A stretch of DNA of 64,000 nt, from NCBI GenBank assembly GCA_948474755.1, contig CAOLHI010002549.1, positions 124,001 through 188,000 on the forward strand, given 5' to 3'. This document shows positions 54,387-64,000 of this stretch, piece after piece (the first letter of the stretch is position 1; each line of letters opens with the position of its first letter). The position numbers were made by a program, and so were the translations under genes. This stretch comes from Ctenosaura bakeri. Lineage: Eukaryota; Chordata; Lepidosauria; Squamata; Iguanidae. Below the pieces are notes generated by a model. The model was not told where the DNA came from. It did not search any database and was given only the letters and a program-made list of their open reading frames with translations.

Positions 54387-56735
54387 CCTGTAGGTTTTGA
54401 GAATGTCAAGTTCTTTTCATTTTGATTTTCCCCTGCATATTTCCAAGTTCACATCCAATGTCAGGAATCTCTCCCTGTTGGGCTGCATACTTAATGTGGC
54501 TGGCATTCAAAGTAGTATACCACTAGAAACCACTGGAATAAATACTGGCTGACATTAGAACTGACAGATGAGCAGCATCCCATTCTCTGAGATATCAGGG
54601 CTCAAACCTGGACTGGGAAGAAGAGTCCTTGTGATGACACAAGAATCCTAAAGAATGAAAGGTGGGACACAACTGCCTCCAGGCCATCTGATTGTGGAAT
54701 TGACATGAGGAAAATCCAGGCAAAACCTGGTTAAACATGTAGTATGGGAACCTAGAGCCAGGAGACAGGAAGAACAAATTTTGGTGATGTACGGGAAGCA
54801 AAATGTACCTAGCACATATAGCAGTTGCCAGTGTTCTTGCTCCTCACATTCATTATATAGTACACTCAACACACAGGGAGATTTTGCAGCCCCTACACTG
54901 TATAAGACTCACTGCTGATACATGGGAAGATTTCTTCCGCGCCCTGTGCCATCAGTGCCTGGGCAAGTGCAGCAACGTTGCTCATGAGTTGCAAAGCTGG
55001 AAGTGTGCTTCCTGCCTTGCTTCAAATGGTATGATTGGCCCAAATTCATGGATTTACCCATCAGTGATGGCTTGCAGCTTCCATGTCAGTGAGAAGATGA
55101 ATGTGCTCTTGATTTTGGTCTGAACTTTAAAGGAGATGTCCCATGATGCTATTTGGAATATGGGTTTCAGCATCTTAGATAGCTTTTCTAATGTTCAAAC
55201 TATAATGATGTAGCTTCCAAATAGTGTGGAAGCCATCAGCCACAGCTGCCATTGACTCTTTTCCTTGTTCCTTTCCCTACTTCCCCTCTCCCTGCTGTTT
55301 GCCCTAAAATTGTCTTCTTGCCTTGACCCTGAGAGAAATGTAGTAATTCCCTGAGACTTCAGCCAGCACCCTGAGAACTGGCAACTCTATCAGCAATACA
55401 AGACATTCCTTCCATATAGAAAATCAGATTAAGGGTCTAAATTTTCTAGCTGATCCCTTCTTCCTGTCATGATAATTCTTAGATTCAGTGATCTTTTTAC
55501 ACGGACGAGTGTCACTCATGCTAGCATGTCATCTTCTGTGGACTAAACTGAGGCAGGTCAGAGACAGGTTTAATATCTCACAACAAGAACTAGTCCAAAA
55601 GGAAACCTACAGAGTGAAAAAACCACACAATTTTTTTCCTTTAGGAAATGCTTTTAAAAGCCGTTATCAGACAAGCAGGGGGTGGGTGGGTGGGATATGT
55701 ATATTTTATATGCCTTCTATAACAATAGCAGCAATTCATTCAATGGACCATAAAGAAACTGTCATCTTGGATGAATTTCTCTGTCCCCCCCCTCATATTA
55801 CAGCTTTCATCTTGGCTTTTATTTTTGTAGTCACTCTGATATCTGAACATTAAATTATGGTCTTTTTCCCTCTTTAAATAGTAGGCATTGCCAATGTTTT
55901 TGAATGTGTTTCAGCAAATGGAAGAATTCCCTAACACATTATGCACACGCTTTCCCCACTCAACACCTTTTTTAATCATCTGGCTATTATTTCACGAAAG
56001 CGTATGGTGCCTTTACCATTGCATCTGGTGGGAGAGGGGGAAGGGAAAGAAGAAACTTATTGCTTCAAGAGGAGAGTGAACAAAAGAAATGGAGCCAACC
56101 CTTGTTCTCAGCTGGATGAGATTGTAGTAGATTTGGGGTGCTACGAAAGGGCTGAAAATTCTCATTTAACTCTCTGACCCATGGTGTAAGCTTGCAGCTA
56201 ACTATTCCATGTTAGAGCAAGGGCAGGAATCCCAGAAAAGGCTTACAAGAAAACTAGGGACCATCTAGCCCTTTTGAAAGGAATTGGAGGGCTCGGGAAG
56301 GCAACCGGAAGTTGGAGAATAATCTTTCTTGTCTTTATGTAACTGTGGGTTTTAGTTCTTCCTCTTGCAGCCAGACGGGAGATAGGCAGAGAGCCAGTAC
56401 TTTAAGCTAGTTGAGTTTTCTTATACCTTCAGTTACCTCCTAGCATGCCATTTTCCTATTTTTTTTTTTAACTAAAGAGTTTTTATTTGTTTAAAAGCCT
56501 ACTTTGTTCTTTGAAGGAGACTGGGAAGTTTCTGGTCACATGCCGCCATGACAAGACCTACCAGGAACTCAGTAACTAATTTTTTCTCTCAGTAAACATA
56601 AAGGAGAGGGGGGAAGGTGTTGAGCCCCTACAGTCTACAGAGCTGGGAAGGAAAGGGAGATTGGATCTCCAAGGAAGGTCTTGGTGGCAGCACTACTACT
56701 TCTGTTGCAGTGGGAAGAGGTCTGGACAAAACCCA
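54387..56735. other. unassigned 2.3 kb, no gene seen
   Basis: No repeat termini or RNA gene recognised. 55520-55860 has a non-repeat texture and an open plus frame (121 codons, 55488-55853) with a hydrophobic end (ITAFILAFIFVVTLI), but no family match by eye. I do not call it. Confidence 0.35.
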
Positions 56736-56936
56736 GGGCCTTTCTGCACTACACTGTTCTAGAGCTATTATTCCACTTCTGATATCCTATGGAATCCTGG
56801 GTTTGCAGTTTAGGGAGGGGCCTCTAGACTTCTCAGCCAGAGAGCTCTTTGGCTTCAGGAAACTACAAGCCTCAGAATTCCATAGGAAGTTGAAAGTGGA
56901 ATAATAGCACTATAACAGTGTAGTACGGAAAGGCTC
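56736..56936. mobile_element. family M MITE (M12)
   Basis: GGGCCTTTCTGCACTACACT to GTACGGAAAGGCTC, duplication CCA exact (56733-56735 and 56937-56939). Both arms present. Confidence 0.9.
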
Positions 56937-56981
56937 CCAGTCATGCGCTCCCTGTTTTTGCCACAAGGGCTAAGAAACCCT

Positions 56982-57183
56982 GGCCATTTCCGCACTACAG
57001 TGTTAAACTGCTGCTATTCCACTTTCAACGCCCTGTGGAATTCTGGGGTTTGTAGTTTACTGAGACCAAAGAGCTCTTTGGCTGAGAATTTGAAGTGCCC
57101 TTCCCTAAACTACAAACTCCAGAATTCCATAGGAGGTTGATAGTGGAATAGCAGCACTTTAACACTGTAGTGCGGAAATGGCC
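56982..57183. mobile_element. family M MITE (M13)
   Basis: GGCCATTTCCGCACTACAGT to GTGCGGAAATGGCC, duplication CCT exact (56979-56981 and 57184-57186). Only 45 bp from M12. Confidence 0.9.
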
Positions 57184-57546
57184 CCTGTTACTGAATTGCA
57201 AAGATGCATAATGGAACACCAGAAAGAATGTCCCAGTGTTCATTGGCACTCCCGAGTCCACGTCCTGATGCATCATGGGACCACTGTACAATGGGATCAA
57301 TACCCTTTGGTTCCAATGTTCTTCAGTCACTTTGCTGGCACCCCTACATAGTAATACAACATCAGTCCTTCACTGGATAAGATGTAAGTGTTCAACAGGG
57401 TTCTGGATGACATTTTTATTGCCAGGGATGGGAAAGTTACATGTGGCATGTTTTACCTCAACAAGTGTCAGAATCTCCAGTGTCAGGGAGACCAATGGAA
57501 TTTCCCTCAATTTTTGCAAGAAGTGGGTGTGCTTATTTAAGACTTA
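57184..57546. other. unassigned sequence
   Basis: Contains CATCATGGGACCACTGTACA and ACAATGGGATCAATACC, words that echo 42925-43075 and 60845-60960. Otherwise unassigned. Confidence 0.4.
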
Positions 57547-57696
57547 GGCCATATTTGCACTAGACTGTTATAGCGCTATTATTGCACTTGCAACATCCTA
57601 TGGAATCCAGCCCCTCCCAAAACTGCAAACCCCAGGATTCCATAGGATGTTGCAAGTGCAGTAATAACGCTATAACAGTCTAGTGCGGAAATGGCC
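57547..57696. mobile_element. family M palindromic MITE (M14), snap-back
   Basis: GGCCATATTTGCACTAGACT to GTGCGGAAATGGCC, 150 bp, arms nearly perfect (TTGCAACATCC-type words in both). Duplication TTA exact (57544-57546 and 57697-57699). Confidence 0.9.
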
Positions 57697-58022
57697 TTAG
57701 ATTCTTTTCTTTAATTTATATATTGTTTTTCTCCCAGTATGGACTCCAAGTGGTCTACAACAAATTTAAAGAAAGTGTAGCTAAAACAAAGGTATATTCA
57801 ACCCCTTCAAACCTGGATATAAACAAAACCAGTTAAATACTGTTAAACAAACAATTATGTTAAAGAAACTAAATTAATGCCATCCAAAAACAGGTTAAAA
57901 ATTCTAAAAAGGATAAAAGACCAGGCAGAACACCTTCTCTCTGTCCCGCCAACCTCGCACAGAGGTAACATGAGAGAAAGCCTTCTTGGTGGCTGCTCCT
58001 AATCTCTAGTACTCCCTTCTGA

Positions 58023-58201
58023 AGCCATTTCCGCACTAGGCTGTTACAGCGCTATTATTCCACTTTCAACATCCTACGGAATCCTGGAGTTTGCAGTTTA
58101 GGGAGGGGTCTCAGGCCCCTCCCTAAACTGCAAACCCCAGAATTCCGTAGGATGTTGAAAGTGAAATAATAGCACTATAACAGTCTAGTGCAGAAATGGC
58201 C
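58023..58201. mobile_element. family M palindromic MITE (M15)
   Basis: AGCCATTTCCGCACTAGGCT to GTGCAGAAATGGCC, snap-back arms, duplication TGA exact (58020-58022 and 58202-58204). Inserted in L2-like sequence. Confidence 0.9.
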
Positions 58202-58257
58202 TGAGAAAGGTTAGGCTTGCTATCTTTTTGTTTGCTATCTCTCTGCAGGTAGACTAT

Positions 58258-58906
58258 GGCCCTTTTCGCACGGGCCTTTTCTCGCGTGACAGCCCCGTGA
58301 GCCTCGCGGGAGTGGGAGCGTTGCTCCGCACGACGCACTCCCACTTCCGCCGGGCTCACGGGGCTGAAGCGGCGCGAGCGTGGGTTTTTTGATTTTCGCT
58401 TCCAAGCGAAAATCACCCGCGCTCGCGCAACGCTCCCGGCGCCCGCGCGCACTTACCTTTCGTGCGGAGCGTCTGGGAGCCGGCTGGGTCATGCTTCCTT
58501 CCCTCCGCCCCTGCGGAAGGAAGGGATGGGGCGGGGTGCTCGCGCGACACGTCCTGCTTTGCGCGCGCGTGCGCGCGCAGGGGACGGACGGGAGGGGCGC
58601 CTTTCTCTCGCGCACGTGGGGGGGCGGACGGGAGGAGTGCCTTTCTCTCTCTCGTGCGCGGGGGGCGGACGGAAGGAGCACCTTTCTCGCACGCGCGGGG
58701 GGGATGGAGGGGACAGGCTCCTTTCTCGCGTGCGCGGGGGGAATGGACGGATGCGCGAGCCGCCTCCGCCTCTGGGAGGCTGCTGCTTCCCTGCTCATTC
58801 CTTCACCTGCGGAAGGAAGGAGGGGGAAGCGGCAGCCTCCCGGAGAAGGCTTCATGCACGAGCCGCCCTCCCCCGCTCGCGCGAGAAGACTAATGCGAAA
58901 AGGGCC
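58258..58906. mobile_element. family G element (G11), 649 bp, CpG-rich
   Basis: GGCCCTTTTCGCACGGGC to AATGCGAAAAGGGCC, duplication TAT exact (58255-58257 and 58907-58909). Hairpin TTTTCGCTTCCAAGCGAAAA, GCACTTACCTT near 58450 (donor on the minus strand), then a body of repeated GGGCGGACGGxAGGxGC blocks. Several overlapping frames above 140 codons, none with a domain. Confidence 0.9.
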
Positions 58907-58916
58907 TATATCATTT

Positions 58917-59009
58917 TTCCTCCTCCTCCTCCTCCTCCTCCTCCTCCTCCTCCTCCTCCTCCTCCTCCTCCTCCTCCTCCTCCTCCTCCTCCTTCCTTCT
59001 TCTTCTTCT
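58917..59009. repeat. (TCC)n then (TTC)n microsatellite
   Basis: About 24 TCC units followed by CTTCTTCTTCT. Pyrimidine-only strand. Lies 10 bp from G11. Confidence 0.95.
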
Positions 59010-59044
59010 AGCAAGGTTTTGAAGACTTGTAAACAAGGTAGTAA

Positions 59045-60113
59045 AATGTAGGTTAGACATTGCTGTTGTTAGGTAGATTTTTAATTGGCTGGCTGGCCAA
59101 ACATACAGGGTGCTCACTAATGACTTCACTTCATCCTGGAAAGAAGTGACTAGTGGGGTGCCACAGGGTTCTCTCCTGGGCCCAGTGCTATTCAACATCT
59201 TTATCAACGTCTTGAATGATGGACTAGAGGGCATGATCATCAAATTTACAGATGACACCAAATTGGGAAGGATAGCTAACACCCAGAGGACAGGATCAGA
59301 ATTCAGGGTGGCCTTGACAGATTACAGAGCTGGGCCAAAATTAACAAAATGAATTTTAACAGGGAGAAATGAAGGGTACTACACTTAGGAAGAAAGAATG
59401 AAATGCACAGGTATAGGATGGGTGATATCTGGCTTGAAAACAGTATGTGTGAAAGGGATTTAGGGATCTTAGTGGACTACAAGCTGAACATGAATCAACA
59501 GTGTGATGCGGCAGCTAAAAAAAGCCAGTGCGATTCTAGGCTGCATCAATAGGGGTATAGCGTTGAGATCAAGGGAAATAATAATACCACTATTCTGCTT
59601 TGGTTAGACCTCACCTGGAACACTGTGCCCAGTTCTGTTCACCAAAATTCAAGGATATTGACAAACTGGAATGTGTACAGAAGATGGTGAACAAAATGGT
59701 GAAGGGTCTGGAAACCATGCCCTGTGAGCACTGGCTTTGAGAGTTAGGTATGTTTAGCCTGATGAAAAGAAGATTAAGAGCCATGTTTAAATATTTGAAG
59801 AGAGGTCATGTCGAAGAAGGAGTGAGCTTGTTTTCTGATGCTCCAGAGACTAGGACGCATAGCAATAGATTCAAGTTACAGCAAAAGAGATTTCACCTAA
59901 ACATCACGAAGAACTTCTTGACTGTAAGAGCCATTTGACAGTGGAACGTGCTGCCTCTGAGTATAGTAGAGCTACCTTCTTTAGAAGTTTTAAAACAGAG
60001 GCTGGATGGCCATTTCCGGGGGGGGGTGCTTTGAGTGTATGCATGTTCTTGCATGGCAGGGGGTTGGACTTGATGGCCCTTGCGGTCTTTTTCAGCTATA
60101 CAATTCTATGATA
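59045..60113 (+). mobile_element. CR1 LINE, 5'-truncated, diverged, plus strand
   Basis: About 1.07 kb from just before motif B through the 3' UTR (GCAGGGGGTTGGACTTGATG) and a short tail (CAATTCTATGATAATAATGA). The order and words are collinear with 21356-22400 in reverse, but divergence is higher than in that copy. Confidence 0.9.
59110..59938 (+). pseudogene. CR1 ORF2 reverse transcriptase fragment, broken
   Basis: The first frame (59110-59352) gives [17 protein letters not shown] (motif B), where L2-to-CR1 copies normally continue with INDL and this one reads INVL. The catalytic box is changed: KFTDDTKLG replaces the FADD seen in the copy at 21444. It then runs into frameshifts near 59325. 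The C-terminal motif reappears at 59750-59938 (MFKYLKRGHVEEG, then KNFLTVRAI). Dead copy. Confidence 0.9.
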
Positions 60114-60131
60114 ATAATGATTGGAATCCTG

Positions 60132-60723
60132 GACCCTTTTCGCACGGCCTTTCTGTCACGCGACAGCCACGTGAGCCTCGCGGGAGTGGGAGCGTCACTC
60201 TGCACCACGCACTCCCACTTCTGCCGCGCTCACTGGGCTGCAGCGGCGCGATCGCGGGTTTTTTGATTTTCGCCTCAAAGCGAAAATCACCCGCGCTCGC
60301 ACAACGCTCCCGGCACCCAGGGGCACTTACCTCCTGTGCGGAGCGTCGGGGAGGCGGCCGGGTCACGCTTCCTTCCCTCCGCCCCTGCGGAAGGAAGGGG
60401 CGGGGTGGGGCGGGGCGCTAGCACAATGGACGCGACACCTCCTGCTTCACGCTCGCGGGGGGGACGGACATGACACCTCCTGCTTCATGCATGTGTGGGG
60501 GGGACGCGCAAGCCTCCTGCTTCATGGGGGGGTGGATACGCGAGCCTCCTGCTTCGCGGGGGGCGGACGCGCGAGCTGCCGCCGCCTCCGGGAGGCTGCC
60601 GCTTCCCCGCTCATTCCTTCACCTGCGGATGGAAGGAGGGGGAAGCGGCAGCCTCCCGGAGAAGGCTTCTCGAGTGAGCCGCCCTCCCCCGCTCACGCGA
60701 GAAGCCTCAATGCAAAAAGGGTC
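60132..60723. mobile_element. family G element (G12), 592 bp, CpG-rich
   Basis: GACCCTTTTCGCACGGCC to AATGCAAAAAGGGTC, duplication CTG exact (60129-60131 and 60724-60726). Hairpin TTTTCGCCTCAAAGCGAAAA, CACTTACCT at 60324-60332. The body has GCTTCxxGCGGGGGG-type repeats. Inserted 20 bp from the CR1 3' tail. Confidence 0.9.
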
Positions 60724-61409
60724 CTGTTAGTGCCTTATGTCTTTGTAAGTAAACTTACACCTGTGGGCATTAGAACTGAGCCGTTCTGTAATGTCTGTAT
60801 CCAAAAAAGGGCTGATGTTATGTTACTATGTCAGGGAGCCAGCAAACTGAACAACGCACAATGGGACCAACATGCATTGGGACCAATGTGTATTAGTCTC
60901 ACTGTATATTGGAACACTGGCTAAGGAGTGCTTTTGTGCATTGGTAAAGCCAGATGTGCATCAAGAGACTCTTAGCAGTATCCTGTTACATATTTTTGCA
61001 ATTCACTAACAGTTTTTTTAAGCATCTCTGCTACACAGCTAAATATATGTAAAGTTACTTAATATATGCTGTGATAGAGGATTCCAGCTAACCAGAAAAG
61101 CAGCAGCAAAAGCAACAGCTATGTCTTTCTGTTGTGAAAAACAATTGCCTCTTTTTGAGGGGGTGGAGAAGCACAATGCAATAGTTATTGCATAGTTCCT
61201 CTCCAATTATTAAAATCTCATTGCCCTATGTCAGTTCCAGTCTGAAATTGCTGATGCCTACAGCAGAGAGGAATCAGGCATGAGTTGCAACACAAACATA
61301 TACTGTCTGCTTTGCGAAGAGATAACTTAAAGCTCAGTATCTAATAGAAAGCTTTGACTCCAGCTCCTGGCTGGCAGCTAGATTTTAATAGGACTCATAT
61401 TTTTAACTG
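60724..61409. other. unassigned sequence
   Basis: 60845-60960 has CACAATGGGACCAACATGCA-type words that recur at 57184-57310. The rest is unassigned. Confidence 0.4.
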
Positions 61410-62856
61410 AGTCAATCGCTCCCTTCCTGGGTCTCCCCATACAAAGCCTTTTTCAGATGAGAAAAAATACAAATGAAAGAATGAGTTACATATAAAGATA
61501 TACTTAGAAATGAGGGAAACGTCGCAAAGTTGAAAAATATGGAAGAATTGACCTCATGAGGATATACCACACATTGGCTGCCATATAGACAAGTGGTAAA
61601 AAAGTTTAAAATGGATAACAAAAACATGGAGATATCATTAGAAGAAACAAAATTCGATAAAATAATAAAATCAAGAACAAGTCACCCATAAAGTAAGATA
61701 TACAAACTACTTTTAAATAAGGAAATGGAAAAGGAAACAGTGAAGGACAAAATGATAAAATGGGCCTAGGACATAGGACACTCAATTACTTTAAGAACAA
61801 TCGGACAAAGCTTGGGAAATAAATAAATATAGTTTAACAGAATTTTTTTTCAAGATGTTTTTCAGATGGTATGCAACTCCGGTACAAATCTCAAAAATAA
61901 GTAAAAGTAATAGACTTCCAAAATGTTGGAAATATCAAGAGATTGTGTCTTTCTTTCATATCTGGTGGCACTGTAAAAAGGTGAGAAAATTTTGGGTACA
62001 AATTCATGGTTATATTATGAAAATACTAAAAACTAAATTTTCAATGTCACCTGAAGTTTATTTACATTATATTTTTAATAACTTGGATATGTTATTAAGG
62101 AAAAAAATATTCAAGAATTCTGTGTTAGATTATATATGTGGCCAGAATTGTCTTTGCAAAAAATAGGAGAGAGTCAAATACCCCATTAATAGAGGACTGG
62201 ATGTTTAAATTATATGATTTGGCCAAAATGGACAAACTAATACTAATATTAGAAAATAAATCAAATAGCACTTTTAAAAAAGAGTAGGACATCTTACTCC
62301 CCCTCTGGAATGAAAACTGGGGCAAATTTGCCACAGCAGGACTCAATGAATAAATGATTTGTTGTATGTTAAAATTATAACCATACATATAAACTTGCCA
62401 ATACTATTCTATTTACTTTAGGAAGATTGATATTCTTACATACACCTCAAGACAAGGTATTGACTTGAGTTTTTGTTTCAAGGTAAAAAATGAAGTTGAG
62501 ATTATTCATAGATCAGGATTCAAAATTTAGTGTTAGATCACACAACTGAAATGGGATAGGAAGTCACTTTGTGTTTGTCATCGATGTGTTGTAAGTCTGT
62601 AATTTGAAAAGAAAGGTAAGGAATTGTAATGCAAAGATGTGTAATGTTTTTGATGTGTAGTCTTGTTATTTTCTTTCCCTTTTTTTGTCTTTCTTTTTCT
62701 TCTCTCTTTCACACTATATAATTTTGTATTGAGGTTGTGTTTGGATGTACATTTTGTAGGTTATGTATATTATGTATGCTGTCTGTTATATTGTCTTGTT
62801 ATATGTTTTTATATTTTTCAATTATATTTCAATAAACTTTATTTAAAAAAGAATAT
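61410..62856 (+). mobile_element. L1-type LINE 3' end, plus strand
   Basis: A 5'-truncated L1-like copy. 61690-61770 translates to KIYKLLLNKEMEKETVKDK (an L1 ORF2 connection-region motif). After frame breaks, 61855-62166 carries the C-terminal domain (next entry). An AT-rich 3' UTR follows and ends with AATAAACTTTATTTAAAAAA at about 62831-62850, an AATAAA signal plus A tail. Confidence 0.8.
61855..62166 (+). pseudogene. L1 ORF2 C-terminal fragment
   Basis: 103 open codons with the L1 ORF2 C-terminal pattern: RWYATPVQISKI, then LPKCWKYQEIVSFFHIWWHC (CW ... HIWW ... C region), then FWVQIHGYIMKIL and FSMSPEVYLHYIF. The first cysteine pair is incomplete (the usual CWRC reads CWKY). It ends in stops near 62166. 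No endonuclease or reverse transcriptase domain is left. Confidence 0.8.
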
Positions 62857-64000
62857 TTCTAACTGAGAAAGGGCAGATGGGCCAGCACTATTGGTTCCAT
62901 GCTCTGACTCATAAGCAGAGGAAGCATTTTTTTTTCCTTTTAGCTCCTCAGTTTCTAACTGCACTATCTCTGTACCATGTCTATGATATTTCTAGTTTGC
63001 CTCAGTTTAACATTTGTTTACCTCAGTCTACCCCATGCTTTGTAAATTTTTTAAAATGCAGGAAAATATTCATTTAAAGTGTGGCTATTTCCCCCTAAAA
63101 TATAATTTTTATGCTGATGATATGCTTTGTGGTAGAGATTTCCCCTAAAATACATATTTTTGCACACAGTTTTTCTCTTCAAATGTACATTTTTGTATGT
63201 GTTTCCCCATGGAATGAATATATATATTTGAGTCAATTTAAGCAATACTTTTGTTTCCATCTGATCTGAAGGCACGTGTGCACGTACGCACATACATTTT
63301 ATTGTGCAAAAATCACAATAAAAGGCATAAACAGGACAAAATTAAAAGCATGTATTGATCTGAAAACATCGCAATGAGAAAACATGTATGTGTAAACTTC
63401 TAGAAAAGATGAGCAAACATCAAAATATCCAAATAAGTATTGATGTGATGTCTAGTTGAATGGCAGACATTCAAATGCTAAAAGCTTTAGAAGGTTCTCA
63501 GTCTGCTGTTTAACAGAGAGTGCACACTTGTCTTTCAAGAGCTGCAATACAAGCTTTTAATCATCAAAAGGGAACAGAAAATCCAAGATTCAGGAAAATA
63601 GTTTTAAGATCTGTCAGTTTCAAAGAATGCTCCAAAATAAAATCAACTAGAATTATGGTCATTCTCCAAAACTAAACGGTTAGTGAGTATAGAGAAAAAC
63701 CACGTGTTTGAAAGACACATGAGGAAAATTAGATTGCCAACAGTTAGGTGATACACTGAAACCTTTACTGAATAAATATTGTAGAGGCAAACACAGTTAT
63801 GCACTGCTTTGCAAGATTCAGAGCCACGTGCAATGATGGATAGCTACTTCTCAATCATATACATTAGTCTTAAAAATATAAATTAGCTTGGTTTGTTAAA
63901 CAAGTGGACTAAACCATTCTCCCACATCCCTAATCTTGACTTATAGAACGAAAATGTGCAATTAACTGCTTGAAAAGTGAAGGGTTTGGTCAATGCCTCC
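62857..64000. other. unassigned, with a degenerate short-period block at 63050-63300
   Basis: 63060-63230 has three loose copies of a pattern CCCCTAAAATACATATTTTT / CAAATGTACATTTTTGTATG at about 35-70-bp spacing, also echoed near 42100 and 47600. No gene seen to the window end. Confidence 0.4.

Larger units (their letters stand above)
57710..58940. mobile_element. L2-like LINE fragments hosting M15 and G11
   Basis: 57715-57900 resembles an L2 3' UTR in minus orientation (TTTTTCTCCCAGTATGGACT). From about 57940 the text matches the L2 3' coding end in plus orientation (GGTGGCTGCTCCTAATCTCT, then after M15 CTATCTCTCTGCAGGTAGAC, then after G11 TATATCATTTTTCC). So there are either two L2 pieces or one rearranged copy. 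Confidence 0.5.

Noticed and set aside
58235..59014. 259-codon minus frame and 223-codon plus frame
   Set aside because: Inside G11 and the TCC microsatellite; both strands are open at once and the poly-Glu or poly-Leu ends come from the repeat.
971..60723. Firm assignment of families M and G to PIF/Harbinger
   Set aside because: The 3-bp duplication fits, but the duplicated triplets are often not TWA and no transposase is visible.

Overview
This window looks like non-coding nuclear DNA of a squamate reptile, probably an iguanian-type lizard. The evidence is the combination of repeats: CR1 LINEs with ATTCTATGA-type 3' tails, L2-type LINEs, an L1 3' end, a probable BovB 3' end, a 5S-rRNA-derived SINE, a Sauria-type tRNA SINE with microsatellite tail, and several other tRNA-derived SINEs. 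The species assignment is inference; no database search was possible. I found no convincing exon of a host protein-coding gene, no rRNA or tRNA gene and no bacterial-type feature. Nearly all long open frames are parts of LINE reverse transcriptases, or chance frames in CpG-rich transposons and microsatellites.

The dominant content is about 30 non-autonomous, palindromic DNA elements with matching termini (GGCC-N-TTTYYGCAC ... GTGCRRAAA-N-GGCC). I call the short AT-richer snap-back copies (about 150-225 bp) family M and the longer ones (about 370-650 bp, some extremely CpG-rich) family G. Twenty-one of them are flanked by an exact 3-bp target-site duplication (TSD) of varied sequence. Family G copies share a central hairpin and an almost perfect 5' splice-donor consensus (CAGGTAAGT).

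Layout: 0.8-1.7 kb, an unidentified repeat split by a G element; 2.1-6.0 kb, one or more minus-strand L2 pieces interrupted by a CR1, a G element and a hAT-like element; 6.0-6.3 kb, a 5S SINE; 7.7-8.2 kb, a G element; 10 kb and 12.2 kb, tRNA SINEs; 13.8 kb, a GATA microsatellite; 15-18.4 kb, L2, CR1 and Sauria SINE; 18.76-19.85 kb, an M element split by a 900-bp solo LTR; 20.4-23.8 kb, M and G elements and the best CR1 copy (629 open codons of reverse transcriptase); 26.8-27.9 kb, a 5S SINE split by an 876-bp GC-rich LTR; 28.9-32.4 kb, M elements, a tRNA SINE, BovB, a new palindrome, a GGA tract and a G element; 34-35 kb, a second CR1 with a reverse transcriptase fragment; 37-41.4 kb, M elements and an L2 copy lacking its reverse transcriptase; 44.8-47.4 kb, a triple nest (G element containing an 888-bp solo LTR and another G element) plus further M and G copies; 49.1-51.3 kb, two near-identical CpG-rich G elements in inverted orientation; 51.5-60.7 kb, more DNA elements, microsatellites, L2 and CR1; 61.4-62.9 kb, an L1 3' end. 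Stretches between these hold nothing I recognise, apart from a few weak candidates for conserved non-coding sequence.

There is no gene network here. What can be read is a history: older L2, L1 and CR1 copies were hit by the M/G elements and SINEs, and LTR elements later inserted into M/G and SINE copies and recombined to solo LTRs.
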